Both the position numbers and the translations under genes were made by a program. Source: Microbacterium sp. (lineage in GTDB: Bacteria > Actinomycetota > Actinomycetes > Actinomycetales > Microbacteriaceae). From it: a DNA stretch of 64,000 bases. This document shows, piece after piece, positions 11,775-21,509 of this stretch (positions are counted from its first letter, which is position 1; every line of letters starts with the position of its first letter). Under the pieces are notes generated by a model that saw only the letters and a list, made by a program, of their open reading frames with translations, did not search any database and was not told where the DNA came from. The stretch spans positions 1-64,000 of the forward strand of contig NZ_WOYQ01000045.1 in the NCBI RefSeq assembly GCF_011620665.1, written 5' to 3'.

Positions 11775-12848
11775 ATGAGCCATGACCTCCTCGCGGGCCC
11801 CCGCGGGCGTCGTGTCTGCCTCGAGATCGCCCGCGAAGCCGACTCGCGGGTCAGGGAGGCGCTGTTCGATCTGGCCTACAACGCCGATGTCGCCGCGGGT
11901 GCGCCCGTCGTGCGCTTCGGGTGGACCGGGGATGCAGTCGCCTTCGAGTCCGGCGGGCCGGTGCATGCGGCGGCGACCCTCGGAGACCTCGCCTCGCTCA
12001 TCCGCGAGCTGCCGCAGCTCGAGGTGAGCGCCGCCGCGCTCGACGAGGCGCTGCGGTGTTCGGTCGACGCCGCACGGTATTGGCAGGAGCCGGACGGTGC
12101 GGACATCGTGGCCGCAGATCTCGGCGTCCTCTCGGCGCTCGGCGGGGTCGCCGCGCAGGTGAGCGCGCACTCCGCTGCGGCGTGGTGGAGGCGCGCCCGG
12201 ACCGCCGACCAGTGGGCGATCGAGTTCGATCCCGTCGGTGACGCGTCGCCGTTCGGACTGCCGCTCGACGCCGCGACGCGCTGGAGTGCGTCCACCCGAG
12301 CGGAGGAAGAGCGTGCCGCGCGGGAGCGACCGGAGGATCCGACCGCGATGTTCAGCGGTAACTGGTGGTCGCACCCGTGGGGTGCGCCCCACACGACAGG
12401 CGAGCGGCCGGATGGGCTGCCGGCCGGCATACCGTTCGTCGAAGACGGATTCGGGTGGACGCGTGCCGTGGCGATTCCGGTTGCGGGTGCCGGGCGGACC
12501 CTTGAGATCCGCTCCGAGGCGGATTGGGCGCACCTGTGCGCACGGTATCCACTGGAGGTCACCGCGAGCAGGCGTCACGACTGGTACCGCACGACCGGGC
12601 GCGCGGGGCGGTGGCTCCTGCCGGACTGGGGTCGCGTCGCCGGCGAATGGGATGCCGTGCACCTGACGACCTGGTGCTACCTGACCGCTGCGACCCGGGA
12701 GATCGTCGTGGACGACGAGTACTCGTCCGTCATCGGCGGATGGGGCCCCGACGAGACGTACTGGCTCACCGGTCTCGTGCGGCCGGGTATCGCCCCCCGC
12801 GTGATCTGGACTGCCGAGGAGCCGGTCGGTCCCTGGCGGCGCGGCTGA
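11775..12848 (+). CDS. Conserved hypothetical protein (no family recognised)
   Basis: 357 aa ORF with strong GC3 coding character; no motif recognised. Confidence 0.7.
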   Translation: MSHDLLAGPRGRRVCLEIAREADSRVREALFDLAYNADVAAGAPVVRFGWTGDAVAFESGGPVHAAATLGDLASLIRELPQLEVSAAALDEALRCSVDAARYWQEPDGADIVAADLGVLSALGGVAAQVSAHSAAAWWRRARTADQWAIEFDPVGDASPFGLPLDAATRWSASTRAEEERAARERPEDPTAMFSGNWWSHPWGAPHTTGERPDGLPAGIPFVEDGFGWTRAVAIPVAGAGRTLEIRSEADWAHLCARYPLEVTASRRHDWYRTTGRAGRWLLPDWGRVAGEWDAVHLTTWCYLTAATREIVVDDEYSSVIGGWGPDETYWLTGLVRPGIAPRVIWTAEEPVGPWRRG

Positions 12849-12894
12849 CGGACGCACCGCGAACGGACGATTTCGGACACTGTCACCGGATCGC

Positions 12895-13698
12895 CTACTT
12901 CCCGGCGAGGAGACTCCCCACGAAATCCGGCACATAGTTCTGCAGCTCGCGCGGCGGGCGCTGGTACCCGTGGGAAGCCGGCCGCGGCGGGATCTCGATC
13001 GGCTCGCGCTCGACCAGCGTGTAGGGGATCTGCGAGAGAAGATGGTGGATCATGTTGATCCTCCCACGGCGCTTGTCCTCGTTGTCGACCTCGTGCCAGC
13101 GTGCCTCGGGGATGTCGGTGTGCACGAACATGGCATCCTTCGCGCGCGAGTAGTCCTCCCATTTGGTGATCGAGAGGACATCGTTGGGCGAGAGCTTCCA
13201 GCGCCGCATCGGATCGTCGTTCCGGGAGCGGAATCGTCTTTCCTGCTCGACGTCTGAGACGCTGAACCAGTACTTCAGGAGCAGGATGCCGTCCTCGACC
13301 AGCATCCGCTCGAAGACCGGCGCCTGACGCAGGAACCGGTGGTATTCGGCGTTCGTGCAGTAGCCCATGACGCGTTCGACCCCGGCGCGGTTGTACCACG
13401 AGCGGTCCATCAGCACGATCTCGCCCGCGGCGGGAAGGTGTGCGACGTAGCGCTGAAAGTACCACTCGCTCTTCTCGCGCTCGGTCGGGGTCGGCAGCGC
13501 GACGACGCGGGTCACCCGGGGGTTGAGGTACTGTGAGACGCGGCTGATGGTCGAGCCTTTGCCGGCGGCATCGCGGCCCTCGAAGATCACGACGACGCGG
13601 GCGCCGGTGTCCTGCACCCAGGCCTGCATGTCGACCAATCGCGCCTGCAGCGCCTTGATCTCGCGCTCATACAGATTCTTCGGCATCCGCTCGCTCAT
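12895..13698 (-). CDS. ppk2: Polyphosphate kinase 2 family protein
   Basis: VVIFEGRDAAGKGSTISRVSQYLNPR, WYFQRYVAHLPAAGEIVLMDRSWYNRAGVERVMGY. Confidence 0.95.
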   Translation of the reverse strand: MSERMPKNLYEREIKALQARLVDMQAWVQDTGARVVVIFEGRDAAGKGSTISRVSQYLNPRVTRVVALPTPTEREKSEWYFQRYVAHLPAAGEIVLMDRSWYNRAGVERVMGYCTNAEYHRFLRQAPVFERMLVEDGILLLKYWFSVSDVEQERRFRSRNDDPMRRWKLSPNDVLSITKWEDYSRAKDAMFVHTDIPEARWHEVDNEDKRRGRINMIHHLLSQIPYTLVEREPIEIPPRPASHGYQRPPRELQNYVPDFVGSLLAGK

Positions 13699-13714
13699 GC
13701 CCCGAGCGTACCCG

Positions 13715-14659
13715 TCAGGCGTGCAGGGCCTCGTTCAGCGTGACGCCGACCCCCGAGCGGCGGACCGCTTCGATCGCGCCGGTGATCGAATTGCGACGGA
13801 ACAGGATGCCGTTCTGTCCGGACAGCTGAGCGCCCTTGACAACGGGTCGCGTGCCGTCGTCAAGCGGCGGCTCGGACGCGAGCGAGATCTTCGACCCGGC
13901 CGTGACGTAGAGGCCCGCCTCGACGACGCAGTCATCGCCGAGCGAGATGCCGATGCCCGCATTGGCGCCGAGCAGCGTCCGTGCGCCGATCGACACCCGG
14001 TGCGCGCCGCCGCCGGAGAGGGTTCCCATGATCGAGGCGCCACCGCCGATATCGCTGCCGTCGCCGACGACGACGCCCTGCGAAACACGGCCCTCGACCA
14101 TCGATGCGCCGAGGGTGCCGGCGTTGAAGTTGACGAAGCCCTCGTGCATCACGGTCGTACCCGGGGCGAGGTGGGCGCCCAGGCGAACACGAGAGGCATC
14201 GGCGATGCGCACGCCCGTGGGCGTGACATAGTCGGTCAGTCGCGGAAACCTGTCGAGCCCCTGCACCTGGATGCCGGCGCGCATCAGGCGACCGCGCAGT
14301 CGGGCGGCATCATCCGGGTGGACGGGCCCGGCATTGGTCCACGCCACGACCGGCAGGTGCGCGAAGACTCCCGCGAGGTTCAGATCGTTCGGCGCGACGA
14401 GCAGATGAGACAGCGCGTGCAGGCGCAGGTAGGCATCGCTCGTGCCGGTGGGTGCGGCATCCAGATCGACATCGACGATGACCACTTCGGTGCTCACCTC
14501 TCGACGCTCATCCGCGCCCACGAGCGGGTCGAGCTGCGACGTGTCGACCTCCTCGGGGGAGCGGCCGAGAGCCGGCGCGGGAAACCATGTGTCCAACACC
14601 GTGCCGTTCTGCGAAATCGTCGCCAGTCCCGCGCCCCACACCCACCGCTGCACTGTCAC
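13715..14659 (-). CDS. dapD: 2,3,4,5-tetrahydropyridine-2,6-dicarboxylate N-succinyltransferase
   Basis: Left-handed beta-helix hexapeptide region; GTG start giving MTVQRWVWGAGLATIS; the listed longer ORF is an upstream read-through. Confidence 0.92.
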   Translation of the reverse strand: MTVQRWVWGAGLATISQNGTVLDTWFPAPALGRSPEEVDTSQLDPLVGADERREVSTEVVIVDVDLDAAPTGTSDAYLRLHALSHLLVAPNDLNLAGVFAHLPVVAWTNAGPVHPDDAARLRGRLMRAGIQVQGLDRFPRLTDYVTPTGVRIADASRVRLGAHLAPGTTVMHEGFVNFNAGTLGASMVEGRVSQGVVVGDGSDIGGGASIMGTLSGGGAHRVSIGARTLLGANAGIGISLGDDCVVEAGLYVTAGSKISLASEPPLDDGTRPVVKGAQLSGQNGILFRRNSITGAIEAVRRSGVGVTLNEALHA

Positions 14660-14702
14660 CACACCAGGGTAGCGGGCGACCCGGCTCGATAGACTCGGGG
14701 CC

Positions 14703-15776
14703 ATGCCGCCGCTCGACCTCACCTCATCCGCTGTCGACCTGACGCGCACGATCTGCGACATCCCGAGCGTGTCAGGGGAGGAGCGGCTGCTCGCAGACCT
14801 GATCTTCGATGCCATGACCGCACTCGGGCACCTCGAGGTCCATCGCGACGGCGACACGATCGTCGCGCGCACGCACCTCGGACGCGCGCAGCGTGTCGTG
14901 ATCGCGGGGCACCTCGACACCGTCCCGATCAATCGGAACCTCCCGACCCGGGGCGCAATGATAGACGGCGAGCCGCACATCTGGGGACGCGGCACCGTCG
15001 ACATGAAGGCCGGCGTCGCCGTGCAGCTGAAGCTGGCCGCGGAGCTCGTCGAACCTCGCGTCGATATCACGTGGATGTGGTACGACCATGAAGAAGTGGA
15101 CGCCGACCTCAACGGTCTGACGCGCCTCGCCGCGGCGCGCCCCGATCTGTTCGCCGGCGACTTCGCGATTCTGGGAGAGCCCTCGGGCGGCCAGGTCGAA
15201 GGCGGATGCAACGGCAACCTCCGCGCCATCGTCCGCACCCACGGCGTCCGTTCGCACAGCGCGCGTTCCTGGATCGGGGAGAACGCGATCCACAAGGCCG
15301 CCCCGGTCCTCGCGCGGCTCGCGGAGTACCGCGCGCGTGAGATCGACGTCGAGGGCCTCGTGTACCGGGAGGGGCTCAACGCGGTGCGCATCGGCGGCGG
15401 TGTCGCCGGCAACGTGATCCCCGACCTGTGCGAAGTGGAGGTCAACTACCGCTTCGCGCCCAGCCGCACCGTGGAGCAGGCCTCCGACCATGTGCGCGAT
15501 GTTTTCGCCGGCTTCGACGTCGAGATCGTCGATCGCGCGGCCGGCGCGCGGCCGGGCCTCGACGCCCCGCTCGCGCAGGAGTTCGTCGCGGCCGTCGGAG
15601 CCGTGCCGCGCCCCAAGTATGGGTGGACCGATGTCGCGCGCTTCTCGGCGATGGGCGTGCCCGCGGTCAACTACGGTCCCGGCGACCCGCACCTGGCCCA
15701 CCACGACGAAGAGCGCGTCCCGGTCGCGCAGATCGAAGACGTCGAACGCGGCTTGCGGGCGTGGCTCAGCGCGTGA
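14703..15776 (+). CDS. dapE: Succinyl-diaminopimelate desuccinylase
   Basis: M20 peptidase motifs VIAGHLDTVPIN, GRGTVDMKAGVA; divergent from dapD. Confidence 0.94.
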   Translation: MPPLDLTSSAVDLTRTICDIPSVSGEERLLADLIFDAMTALGHLEVHRDGDTIVARTHLGRAQRVVIAGHLDTVPINRNLPTRGAMIDGEPHIWGRGTVDMKAGVAVQLKLAAELVEPRVDITWMWYDHEEVDADLNGLTRLAAARPDLFAGDFAILGEPSGGQVEGGCNGNLRAIVRTHGVRSHSARSWIGENAIHKAAPVLARLAEYRAREIDVEGLVYREGLNAVRIGGGVAGNVIPDLCEVEVNYRFAPSRTVEQASDHVRDVFAGFDVEIVDRAAGARPGLDAPLAQEFVAAVGAVPRPKYGWTDVARFSAMGVPAVNYGPGDPHLAHHDEERVPVAQIEDVERGLRAWLSA

Positions 15777-16975
15777 CCGTTCGCGCTCGGCGCTCTGCGG
15801 CGCCGGCTGCGCTGCGCGTCGCGATCGTCTACGTCATCGCGCGCCTGATCACGACGGCGTTCCTCTTGATCGCCGCCGCGTTGTCGGGCCCGGAGTCGCG
15901 CTTCGGCGCCGATGCGACTCTCGGATCGCTGTCGATGGGCTGGGACGGTCAGTGGTACTGGCTCGTGGGCACGACGGGCTATCCTGCCAGGCTACCGCTG
16001 GATGATGCCGGAGCCGTCGCCCAGAACGCGTGGGCGTTCATGCCGCTGTATCCGGCGCTGTCGCGCGGGTTGAGCGTCGTGCTCGGGTCGTACCCGATCG
16101 CGGCGGTGCTGCTCGCCCTGGTCGCCGGATACGTGTCGACTCTGGTGCTGTTCCATCTGCTGCGCGAGCGGATCGACGCCACCTCTGCGCTCTGGGCCGT
16201 CGCCCTGTTTACTGCCGGACCCATGGGCGCGCTGTTTCAGATGGGCTACGCCGAGACGCTCTTCTTGACCTGGCTGTTCCTCGCCCTGTGGGCGCTCGTG
16301 CGGCGCAGATTCGGTTGGCTGTACCTGCTGATCCCGCTGCTCGGCTACACGCGACCCGGTGTCCTCGCGTTTGCGCTTCTGCTGGGTCTCTACGGGCTGC
16401 ACCGGTGGTGGCGGCGACGCGTCGACCCGCTACCACCCGCTCACATGGTCCACATCTTCGCCCTCGGCGCGCTCGCGACAGCGGTGGGGTTCTCATGGCA
16501 GCTGATCGCGGGTGCCGTGACAGGGGATCCTTCCGCATACCTGGACACCGAGCTCTCTTGGCGGCAGAGCTGGACGGGGGAGGACGAGAGCGGGTTCGTT
16601 CCGTTCTCGGGCTTCATCGAGGCCGCGGTGATCTGGTTCCGCCTGTGGGGACTTCCCGAGGTGTTGGGCTACGTCGCTCTCGCTCTGGTGGTCGCCGCCG
16701 CGACGGCCGTGCTCATGTTCTCGCGACACGTGCGCCGACTCGGACCCGAGGTGCGCCTGTGGTCGGCGAGCTACCTGGTCTACCTCCTGGCGGTGTTCTT
16801 CCCCCAGTCCAGCGTCTTCCGCCTGTTGCTGCCGCTCGCTCCGCTCTACGGCGCGCTGGCGCTGCCGAGGTCCGTCGCGTGGCGCGTCACGATGCTCGTG
16901 CTCGGGCTCGTGGCGCAGGCGTGGTGGATCTATCAGATGCTCGCTCTCGGGAACACGTATGCACGGATCCCCTGA
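15773..16975 (+). CDS. Polytopic membrane mannosyltransferase-like protein (PIG-V/GPI mannosyltransferase 2-like)
   Basis: GTG overlapping dapE stop (GTGA); WDGQWYWLVGTTGYP...AFMPLYPAL typical of PIG-V-like glycosyltransferases. Confidence 0.82.
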   Translation: MTVRARRSAAPAALRVAIVYVIARLITTAFLLIAAALSGPESRFGADATLGSLSMGWDGQWYWLVGTTGYPARLPLDDAGAVAQNAWAFMPLYPALSRGLSVVLGSYPIAAVLLALVAGYVSTLVLFHLLRERIDATSALWAVALFTAGPMGALFQMGYAETLFLTWLFLALWALVRRRFGWLYLLIPLLGYTRPGVLAFALLLGLYGLHRWWRRRVDPLPPAHMVHIFALGALATAVGFSWQLIAGAVTGDPSAYLDTELSWRQSWTGEDESGFVPFSGFIEAAVIWFRLWGLPEVLGYVALALVVAAATAVLMFSRHVRRLGPEVRLWSASYLVYLLAVFFPQSSVFRLLLPLAPLYGALALPRSVAWRVTMLVLGLVAQAWWIYQMLALGNTYARIP

Positions 16976-17062
16976 CGTGGAGCAGTCGCGTTCCCGCGAG
17001 CGTCTGGTGTCGCCGGGACCGGGTAAACTTCTCTGGTAGTCCTCTGACGAAAGGAAGCCGCC

Positions 17063-17236
17063 ATGGCAGCCATGAAGCCGCGAACCGGAGACGGACCGAT
17101 GGAGGCCGTGAAGGAGGGGCGCCTCATCATCGTGCGCGTGCCACTAGAGGGCGGCGGACGCCTGGTCGTTTCGGTCAACGATGAAGAGGCCAAAGAACTT
17201 CACGGCGTTCTCGCTGGTGTCGTCGGCGCCGCCTGA
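17063..17236 (+). CDS. DUF3117 small conserved actinobacterial protein (57 aa)
   Basis: MAAMKPRTGDGPMEAVKEGRLIIVRVPLEGGGRLVVSVNDEEAKELHGVL; below the ORF-track size cutoff; SD AAAGGAAG. Confidence 0.92.
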   Translation: MAAMKPRTGDGPMEAVKEGRLIIVRVPLEGGGRLVVSVNDEEAKELHGVLAGVVGAA

Positions 17237-17250
17237 CATCCCGTCGCCGC

Positions 17251-17278
17251 GAATGGCCGGTCCTCGGACCGGCCATTC
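17251..17278 (+). terminator. Intrinsic terminator after DUF3117 gene
   Basis: GAATGGCCGGTCC-TC-GGACCGGCCATTC perfect inverted repeat followed by gacttttcc. Confidence 0.85.
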
Positions 17279-17331
17279 GACTTTTCCTGGCCGTCAGGAC
17301 TGTCAGCGGCCTTCGGAAGCGGTCGCGCGTG

Positions 17332-17967
17332 TCAGTGTCGATCTGTCGTGGTGACCTGCAAGAGGCCCTCGCCCACGATCGACAGGGCGCTGACGACCGC
17401 GGGGGAGGATTGGGTCTCCTGGACGAGGGAGCGATACGCGCTCGTGAGGACGTCGCGGCGGACCGGGTCGGCGACGGCGCCGCCCGCGAGCACGCGGGGC
17501 ACGAGGACGGTGCCGCCGACGCGCACGAGCCGCAGGCCGTGTTCGACGTACTCGATGACGCCGTCGGCATCCGCGTCGACGAGGACGATGTCGTAGGACG
17601 CCTCATTCATCCGCGGAAGCACGTCGGCGGCACGTCCGGTGATGAAACGTGCACGGGCGGGCGGGATCTTCGCGTCGGTGAACGCCGCGCGAGCGGCCGC
17701 GAGATGTTCGGGCTCCTTGTCGATCGTCGTCAGCGTCGCGCGTGGCGAACCGTGGAGAAGCCACAAGCCCGACACGCCGCCCCCGGTGCCTATCTCGACG
17801 ATGTTGAGAGCTGCTGCTGTGGCGGCGAGCACGGCGATCTGCGCGCCGACGGGTGCGCTGATCGGGTCGGCTCCGAGCTCGACGGCGCGCGCGCGCGCCC
17901 GCGTGATCGATTCGGGCTCGGTCGTCATCTCATCGACGAACCTGCGGATCGCGTCGTACTCGGCCAT
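17332..17967 (-). CDS. O-methyltransferase (Rv1220c/class I SAM family 3)
   Basis: NIVEIGTGGGVSGLWLLHG, DIVLVDADADG; M at MAEYDAIRRFVDEM. Confidence 0.88.
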   Translation of the reverse strand: MAEYDAIRRFVDEMTTEPESITRARARAVELGADPISAPVGAQIAVLAATAAALNIVEIGTGGGVSGLWLLHGSPRATLTTIDKEPEHLAAARAAFTDAKIPPARARFITGRAADVLPRMNEASYDIVLVDADADGVIEYVEHGLRLVRVGGTVLVPRVLAGGAVADPVRRDVLTSAYRSLVQETQSSPAVVSALSIVGEGLLQVTTTDRH

Positions 17968-18037
17968 GTTGCCCTCCAGAGCCAGCGTACGGTGCGGTGC
18001 GTGATCGCGGCGCCAGGCGCACGGGTAGCCTGGAGCC

Positions 18038-18415
18038 ATGTTCTTCGGGCTCGATTGGGACAAGCTCCTGCTCATTGGGATCGTTGCGGTGATCCTTGTC
18101 GGCCCCGAACGTCTCCCGCACTATGCCGAAGCCTTGGGTCGGTTCACCGTGCGGGTCCGGGAATGGCTCGGGGGAGCGAAAACCCGCGTCAAAGAGGAGA
18201 TGGGCGAGGACTTCGACGACATCGAATGGCGCAAGCTCGACCCGCGCCAGTATGACCCGCGCCGCATCATTCGCGACGCGCTTCTGGAAGATGCTCCGGT
18301 CCCGCCCGTTCAGGTCGCCGCGGCCGGCGCTTCGATCGCGGCGACATCGCCGTCGATGCCGACGACAATGGTCGATCGCACGTTGCCCGTCCCGTTCGAT
18401 TCGGAAGCCACCTGA
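18038..18415 (+). CDS. tatB: Sec-independent protein translocase subunit TatB-like
   Basis: MFFGLDWDKLLLIGIVAVILVGPERLPHYAEALGRFTVRVREW (TatA/B N-terminus). Confidence 0.88.
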   Translation: MFFGLDWDKLLLIGIVAVILVGPERLPHYAEALGRFTVRVREWLGGAKTRVKEEMGEDFDDIEWRKLDPRQYDPRRIIRDALLEDAPVPPVQVAAAGASIAATSPSMPTTMVDRTLPVPFDSEAT

Positions 18416-18500
18416 CCCCGCGGTGCGGACAGCTCACGGCGGTCCGCCGCGGAAGATGACCTGATGTCCGCTCTCGGATCGGCTCGCGACGGAGCGTCGC

Positions 18501-19637
18501 TCACGCGGGCGAGAGGGGGAGTGCCCGGCCGGAGAGGCCGCGCGACGCGCGCGCAAGCAGGTCGGCGATGACGATGATCGCCCGTGCTGCGGGATCCTCC
18601 GGTGCGGTCAGTACGACGGGCTCGCCCGCGTCCCCTCCGGTGCGGAGAGCGATGCTCAGCGGAATCGATCCGAGCAGCGGGACCTGGGCATCCGTGGTCG
18701 ACAGCGCATCCGCGACGGCCTGCCCGCCTCCCGAACCGAAGAGGTCGAGCGTGCTGCCGTCGGCGAGCGCCAACGCGGCCATGTTCTCGACGACACCGAC
18801 GACGCGCTGACCGGTCTGCCGAGCGAGGAGGCCGCTGCGGACTGCGACGTCGGCGGCGGCGGCCTGCGGTGTCGTGACGACGAGCACTTCGGCGTTCGGC
18901 AGGAGCTGGCCGATCGAGATCGCGACGTCGCCGGTGCCGGGCGGCATGTCGATCAGCAAGACGTCCAGGTCGCCGAAGAACACGTCCGTAAGGAACTGCT
19001 GCACGGTGCGGTGCAGCATGGGTCCGCGCCACGCGACAGCGGACGCGGGCTGATCACGGGGCAGGAACATGCCGATGGAGATCGTCTTGACGCCGTGCGC
19101 CACCGGCGGGAGCATGAGGTCGTCGATCCGTGTCGGTTGCGGTGACAGACCGTCTGGGCTGATCAGCCCCAGCAGCGCGGGAATCGAGAACCCGTGCACG
19201 TCGGCGTCGATGAGTCCCACGGCGAGCCCTCGCGCGGCCAGTGCGACCGCGAGGTTGGCAGTCACGGTGGACTTGCCCACGCCGCCCTTTCCGCTGGTGA
19301 CGGTGATCACGCGCGTGAGCGAGTCCGGGCCGAACGGCATGACCCGGCCGCGCCCCCCGCGGAGCCGCTCGGTCAGGGCAGCACGCTCCGCGGGCGTCAT
19401 GACGCCGATCTCCAGCGCGACGTCTGTGATGCCGTCCACGGACGCCGCAGCATCCCGCACATCGCGCGCGATGCGGTCGGCGGCCGGACAGCCGACGATC
19501 GTCAGCGCCACCTCGATACGCGCGGTCGTGCCGGAGACGTCGACCGCGCGGATCATGTCGAGTTCGGCGAGGGGTCGGCGCAGCTCTGGATCCGTCACGT
19601 CGCCGACGGCACTGCGGACCGCATCGGTGATCGTCAT
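18501..19637 (-). CDS. mrp: Mrp/NBP35 family Fe-S carrier P-loop ATPase
   Basis: N-terminal DUF59/MIP18 region; VTSGKGGVGKSTVTANLAVALA; LLIDMPPGTGDVAISIGQLLP. Confidence 0.95.
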   Translation of the reverse strand: MTITDAVRSAVGDVTDPELRRPLAELDMIRAVDVSGTTARIEVALTIVGCPAADRIARDVRDAAASVDGITDVALEIGVMTPAERAALTERLRGGRGRVMPFGPDSLTRVITVTSGKGGVGKSTVTANLAVALAARGLAVGLIDADVHGFSIPALLGLISPDGLSPQPTRIDDLMLPPVAHGVKTISIGMFLPRDQPASAVAWRGPMLHRTVQQFLTDVFFGDLDVLLIDMPPGTGDVAISIGQLLPNAEVLVVTTPQAAAADVAVRSGLLARQTGQRVVGVVENMAALALADGSTLDLFGSGGGQAVADALSTTDAQVPLLGSIPLSIALRTGGDAGEPVVLTAPEDPAARAIIVIADLLARASRGLSGRALPLSPA

Positions 19638-20164
19638 GGCGCGGCGGACTCGTCGCGCTGCTCGCGGTCATCCAACTGCTCGAAAAGCGTGCGCAGCTCT
19701 TGACGCAGGACCTCTCGCGTGATGACCTGCTCGGTCACGTCGGCGAGAGCCATGCGAAGGGCCACGACTTCGCGTGCCAGATACTCGGTATCGGCGAGGT
19801 TGCGCTCGGCGCGCTGACGGTCTTGCTCGATCTGCACGCGATCGCGGTCGTCCTGCCGGTTCTGAGCGAGCAGGATGAGTGGTGCGGCGTACGACGCCTG
19901 CAGCGACAGCATGAGGGTCAGAGCAGTGAATCCGTTTGCGGCCGAGTCGAAGCGCAGCATTCCCGGCATCAGCGTGTTCCATGAGATCCATGCGACGCAG
20001 AACAGCGACAGGATCAAGAGGAACAAGGGGGTCCCCATCGCGCGCGCGATCCACTCGGTGAAGCGGCCGAAGCGGTCGCGCGACGGCTGCGGCGTGCGCG
20101 TGAGTACGCTCGATCGACGCCCCCGCGGGTCCTCCAGCGTGACCTTCGGGGTCTTCGCCATCAT
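19634..20164 (-). CDS. DUF1003 membrane protein
   Basis: GTPLFLLILSLFCVAWISWN ... LLLAQNRQDDRDRVQIEQDRQRAERNLADTEYLARE. Confidence 0.88.
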   Translation of the reverse strand: MMAKTPKVTLEDPRGRRSSVLTRTPQPSRDRFGRFTEWIARAMGTPLFLLILSLFCVAWISWNTLMPGMLRFDSAANGFTALTLMLSLQASYAAPLILLAQNRQDDRDRVQIEQDRQRAERNLADTEYLAREVVALRMALADVTEQVITREVLRQELRTLFEQLDDREQRDESAAP

Positions 20165-21435
20165 CGCGGGGCTCCCGTGTCGACGTGGGCGGACGCCTCG
20201 TCGCCGTCGTGCGAGCGCCAGTCCTCGGGCAGCAGATAGTCGAGCACGTCGTCGATGCTGACCGCCCCCACGAGGCGGTGAGCCGCGTCGATCACCGCCA
20301 CGGAGACGAGGTTGTAGCTGGCCAGCAGGCGGGCCACTTCGGCCGCTGTCGCGGTGACGGGGACGGCATCCACCGTGTCGTCGATGATCGCGCCGAGACG
20401 CTCGTGCGGCGGGTACCGGAGCATCCGCTGAAAATGGACGGTGCCCAGCAACCGGCCGGTGGGAGTCTCGTACGGCGGCAGCGTCACGAACACTGCGGCG
20501 GCAAGTGCCGGATGAAGTTCGTGACGGCGGATGAGAGCGAGGGCCTCGGCAACGGTCGCATCCGCGGACAGCACGATCGGCTCGCTGGTCATCAGGCCAC
20601 CGGCCGTGTCAGGGCCATACTGCAGCAACGCCCGCACGTCCTCGGCTTCTTCGGGCTCCATCAGCTCGAGCAGCTCCTCGCGCTGATCCTCCGACAGCTG
20701 AGCGAGGACGTCGGCCGCGTCATCGGGTTCCATCTGGTCGAGGATGTCGGCTGCCCGCTCGTCGCCCAGCGCCCCGAGGATGTGGATCTGGTCGTCCTCC
20801 GGCATCTCCTCCAGCGCGTCGGCCAGTCGTTCGTCGGAGAGTTCTTCGGCCACCTCGAGGAGTCGTTCCTCCGGAAGATCGAGCAGGGTGTTGGCGAGGT
20901 CGGCGGGCTTGAGCTCGGAGTACGTGGCCACCAGCTGCTCCGCGGACTGCGCCTGACCGGGCGATTGCTCCTCGCGCACGTCGGACCAGGAGGCGAATGT
21001 CGTGGGGCCCTTCGCGAAGGGAGTCGCGCTGGTCTTCGGTTTGCGCAGGAACAGCTGGCCGACATCCCAGTCGCCCAGCCGATTGCGCTCGATCGCGACA
21101 TCCTCGATGACGGCGTGGCCGGAGCCGTCTCGGAAATAGACCTTGCGGCCGAGGAGCTCGGCCATCACGCGCACCTCCCCGCCGCGCGGCTGGAACCGTC
21201 GCACGTTGATCAGGCCCGTCGTGATGACCTGCCCGGTCGCGATCGAGGTGACGCGCCCGATCGAGAGGAAGACGTTGCGGCGACCGGGGATCTCGACGAC
21301 GAGACCCACGACGCGCGGCGGATCATCTTTGCGGTAGATCACGACGACATCTCGGACCTTTCCGAGCCGGTCGCCCGCGGGGTCGAAGACGGTGCAGCCG
21401 GCCAGGCGCGCCACGAAAACCCTCTGCGTACTCAC
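20161..21435 (-). CDS. MgtE N-terminal/CBS domain protein without a transporter domain
   Basis: PRC-barrel-like N-term, MgtE_N repeats (LPEERLLEVAEELSDERLADALEEMPEDDQ...), two CBS domains; no TM segments. Confidence 0.88.
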   Translation of the reverse strand: MSTQRVFVARLAGCTVFDPAGDRLGKVRDVVVIYRKDDPPRVVGLVVEIPGRRNVFLSIGRVTSIATGQVITTGLINVRRFQPRGGEVRVMAELLGRKVYFRDGSGHAVIEDVAIERNRLGDWDVGQLFLRKPKTSATPFAKGPTTFASWSDVREEQSPGQAQSAEQLVATYSELKPADLANTLLDLPEERLLEVAEELSDERLADALEEMPEDDQIHILGALGDERAADILDQMEPDDAADVLAQLSEDQREELLELMEPEEAEDVRALLQYGPDTAGGLMTSEPIVLSADATVAEALALIRRHELHPALAAAVFVTLPPYETPTGRLLGTVHFQRMLRYPPHERLGAIIDDTVDAVPVTATAAEVARLLASYNLVSVAVIDAAHRLVGAVSIDDVLDYLLPEDWRSHDGDEASAHVDTGAPR

Positions 21436-21509
21436 GTGTCCAGCGTAGTGCGCGCGACCTGCGGGAAACCGTCAGCTCTCGCGTGGACGCCGCGTGAGAA
21501 GATGGATCA

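Noticed and set aside
15428-15772. N-terminal 115 aa of the ORF listed as 15428..16975
   Set aside because: Lies inside dapE in another frame; the real start is the GTG at 15773 overlapping the dapE stop
20161-21435. Considered as an MgtE magnesium transporter
   Set aside because: Only the MgtE_N and CBS parts are present; no membrane domain
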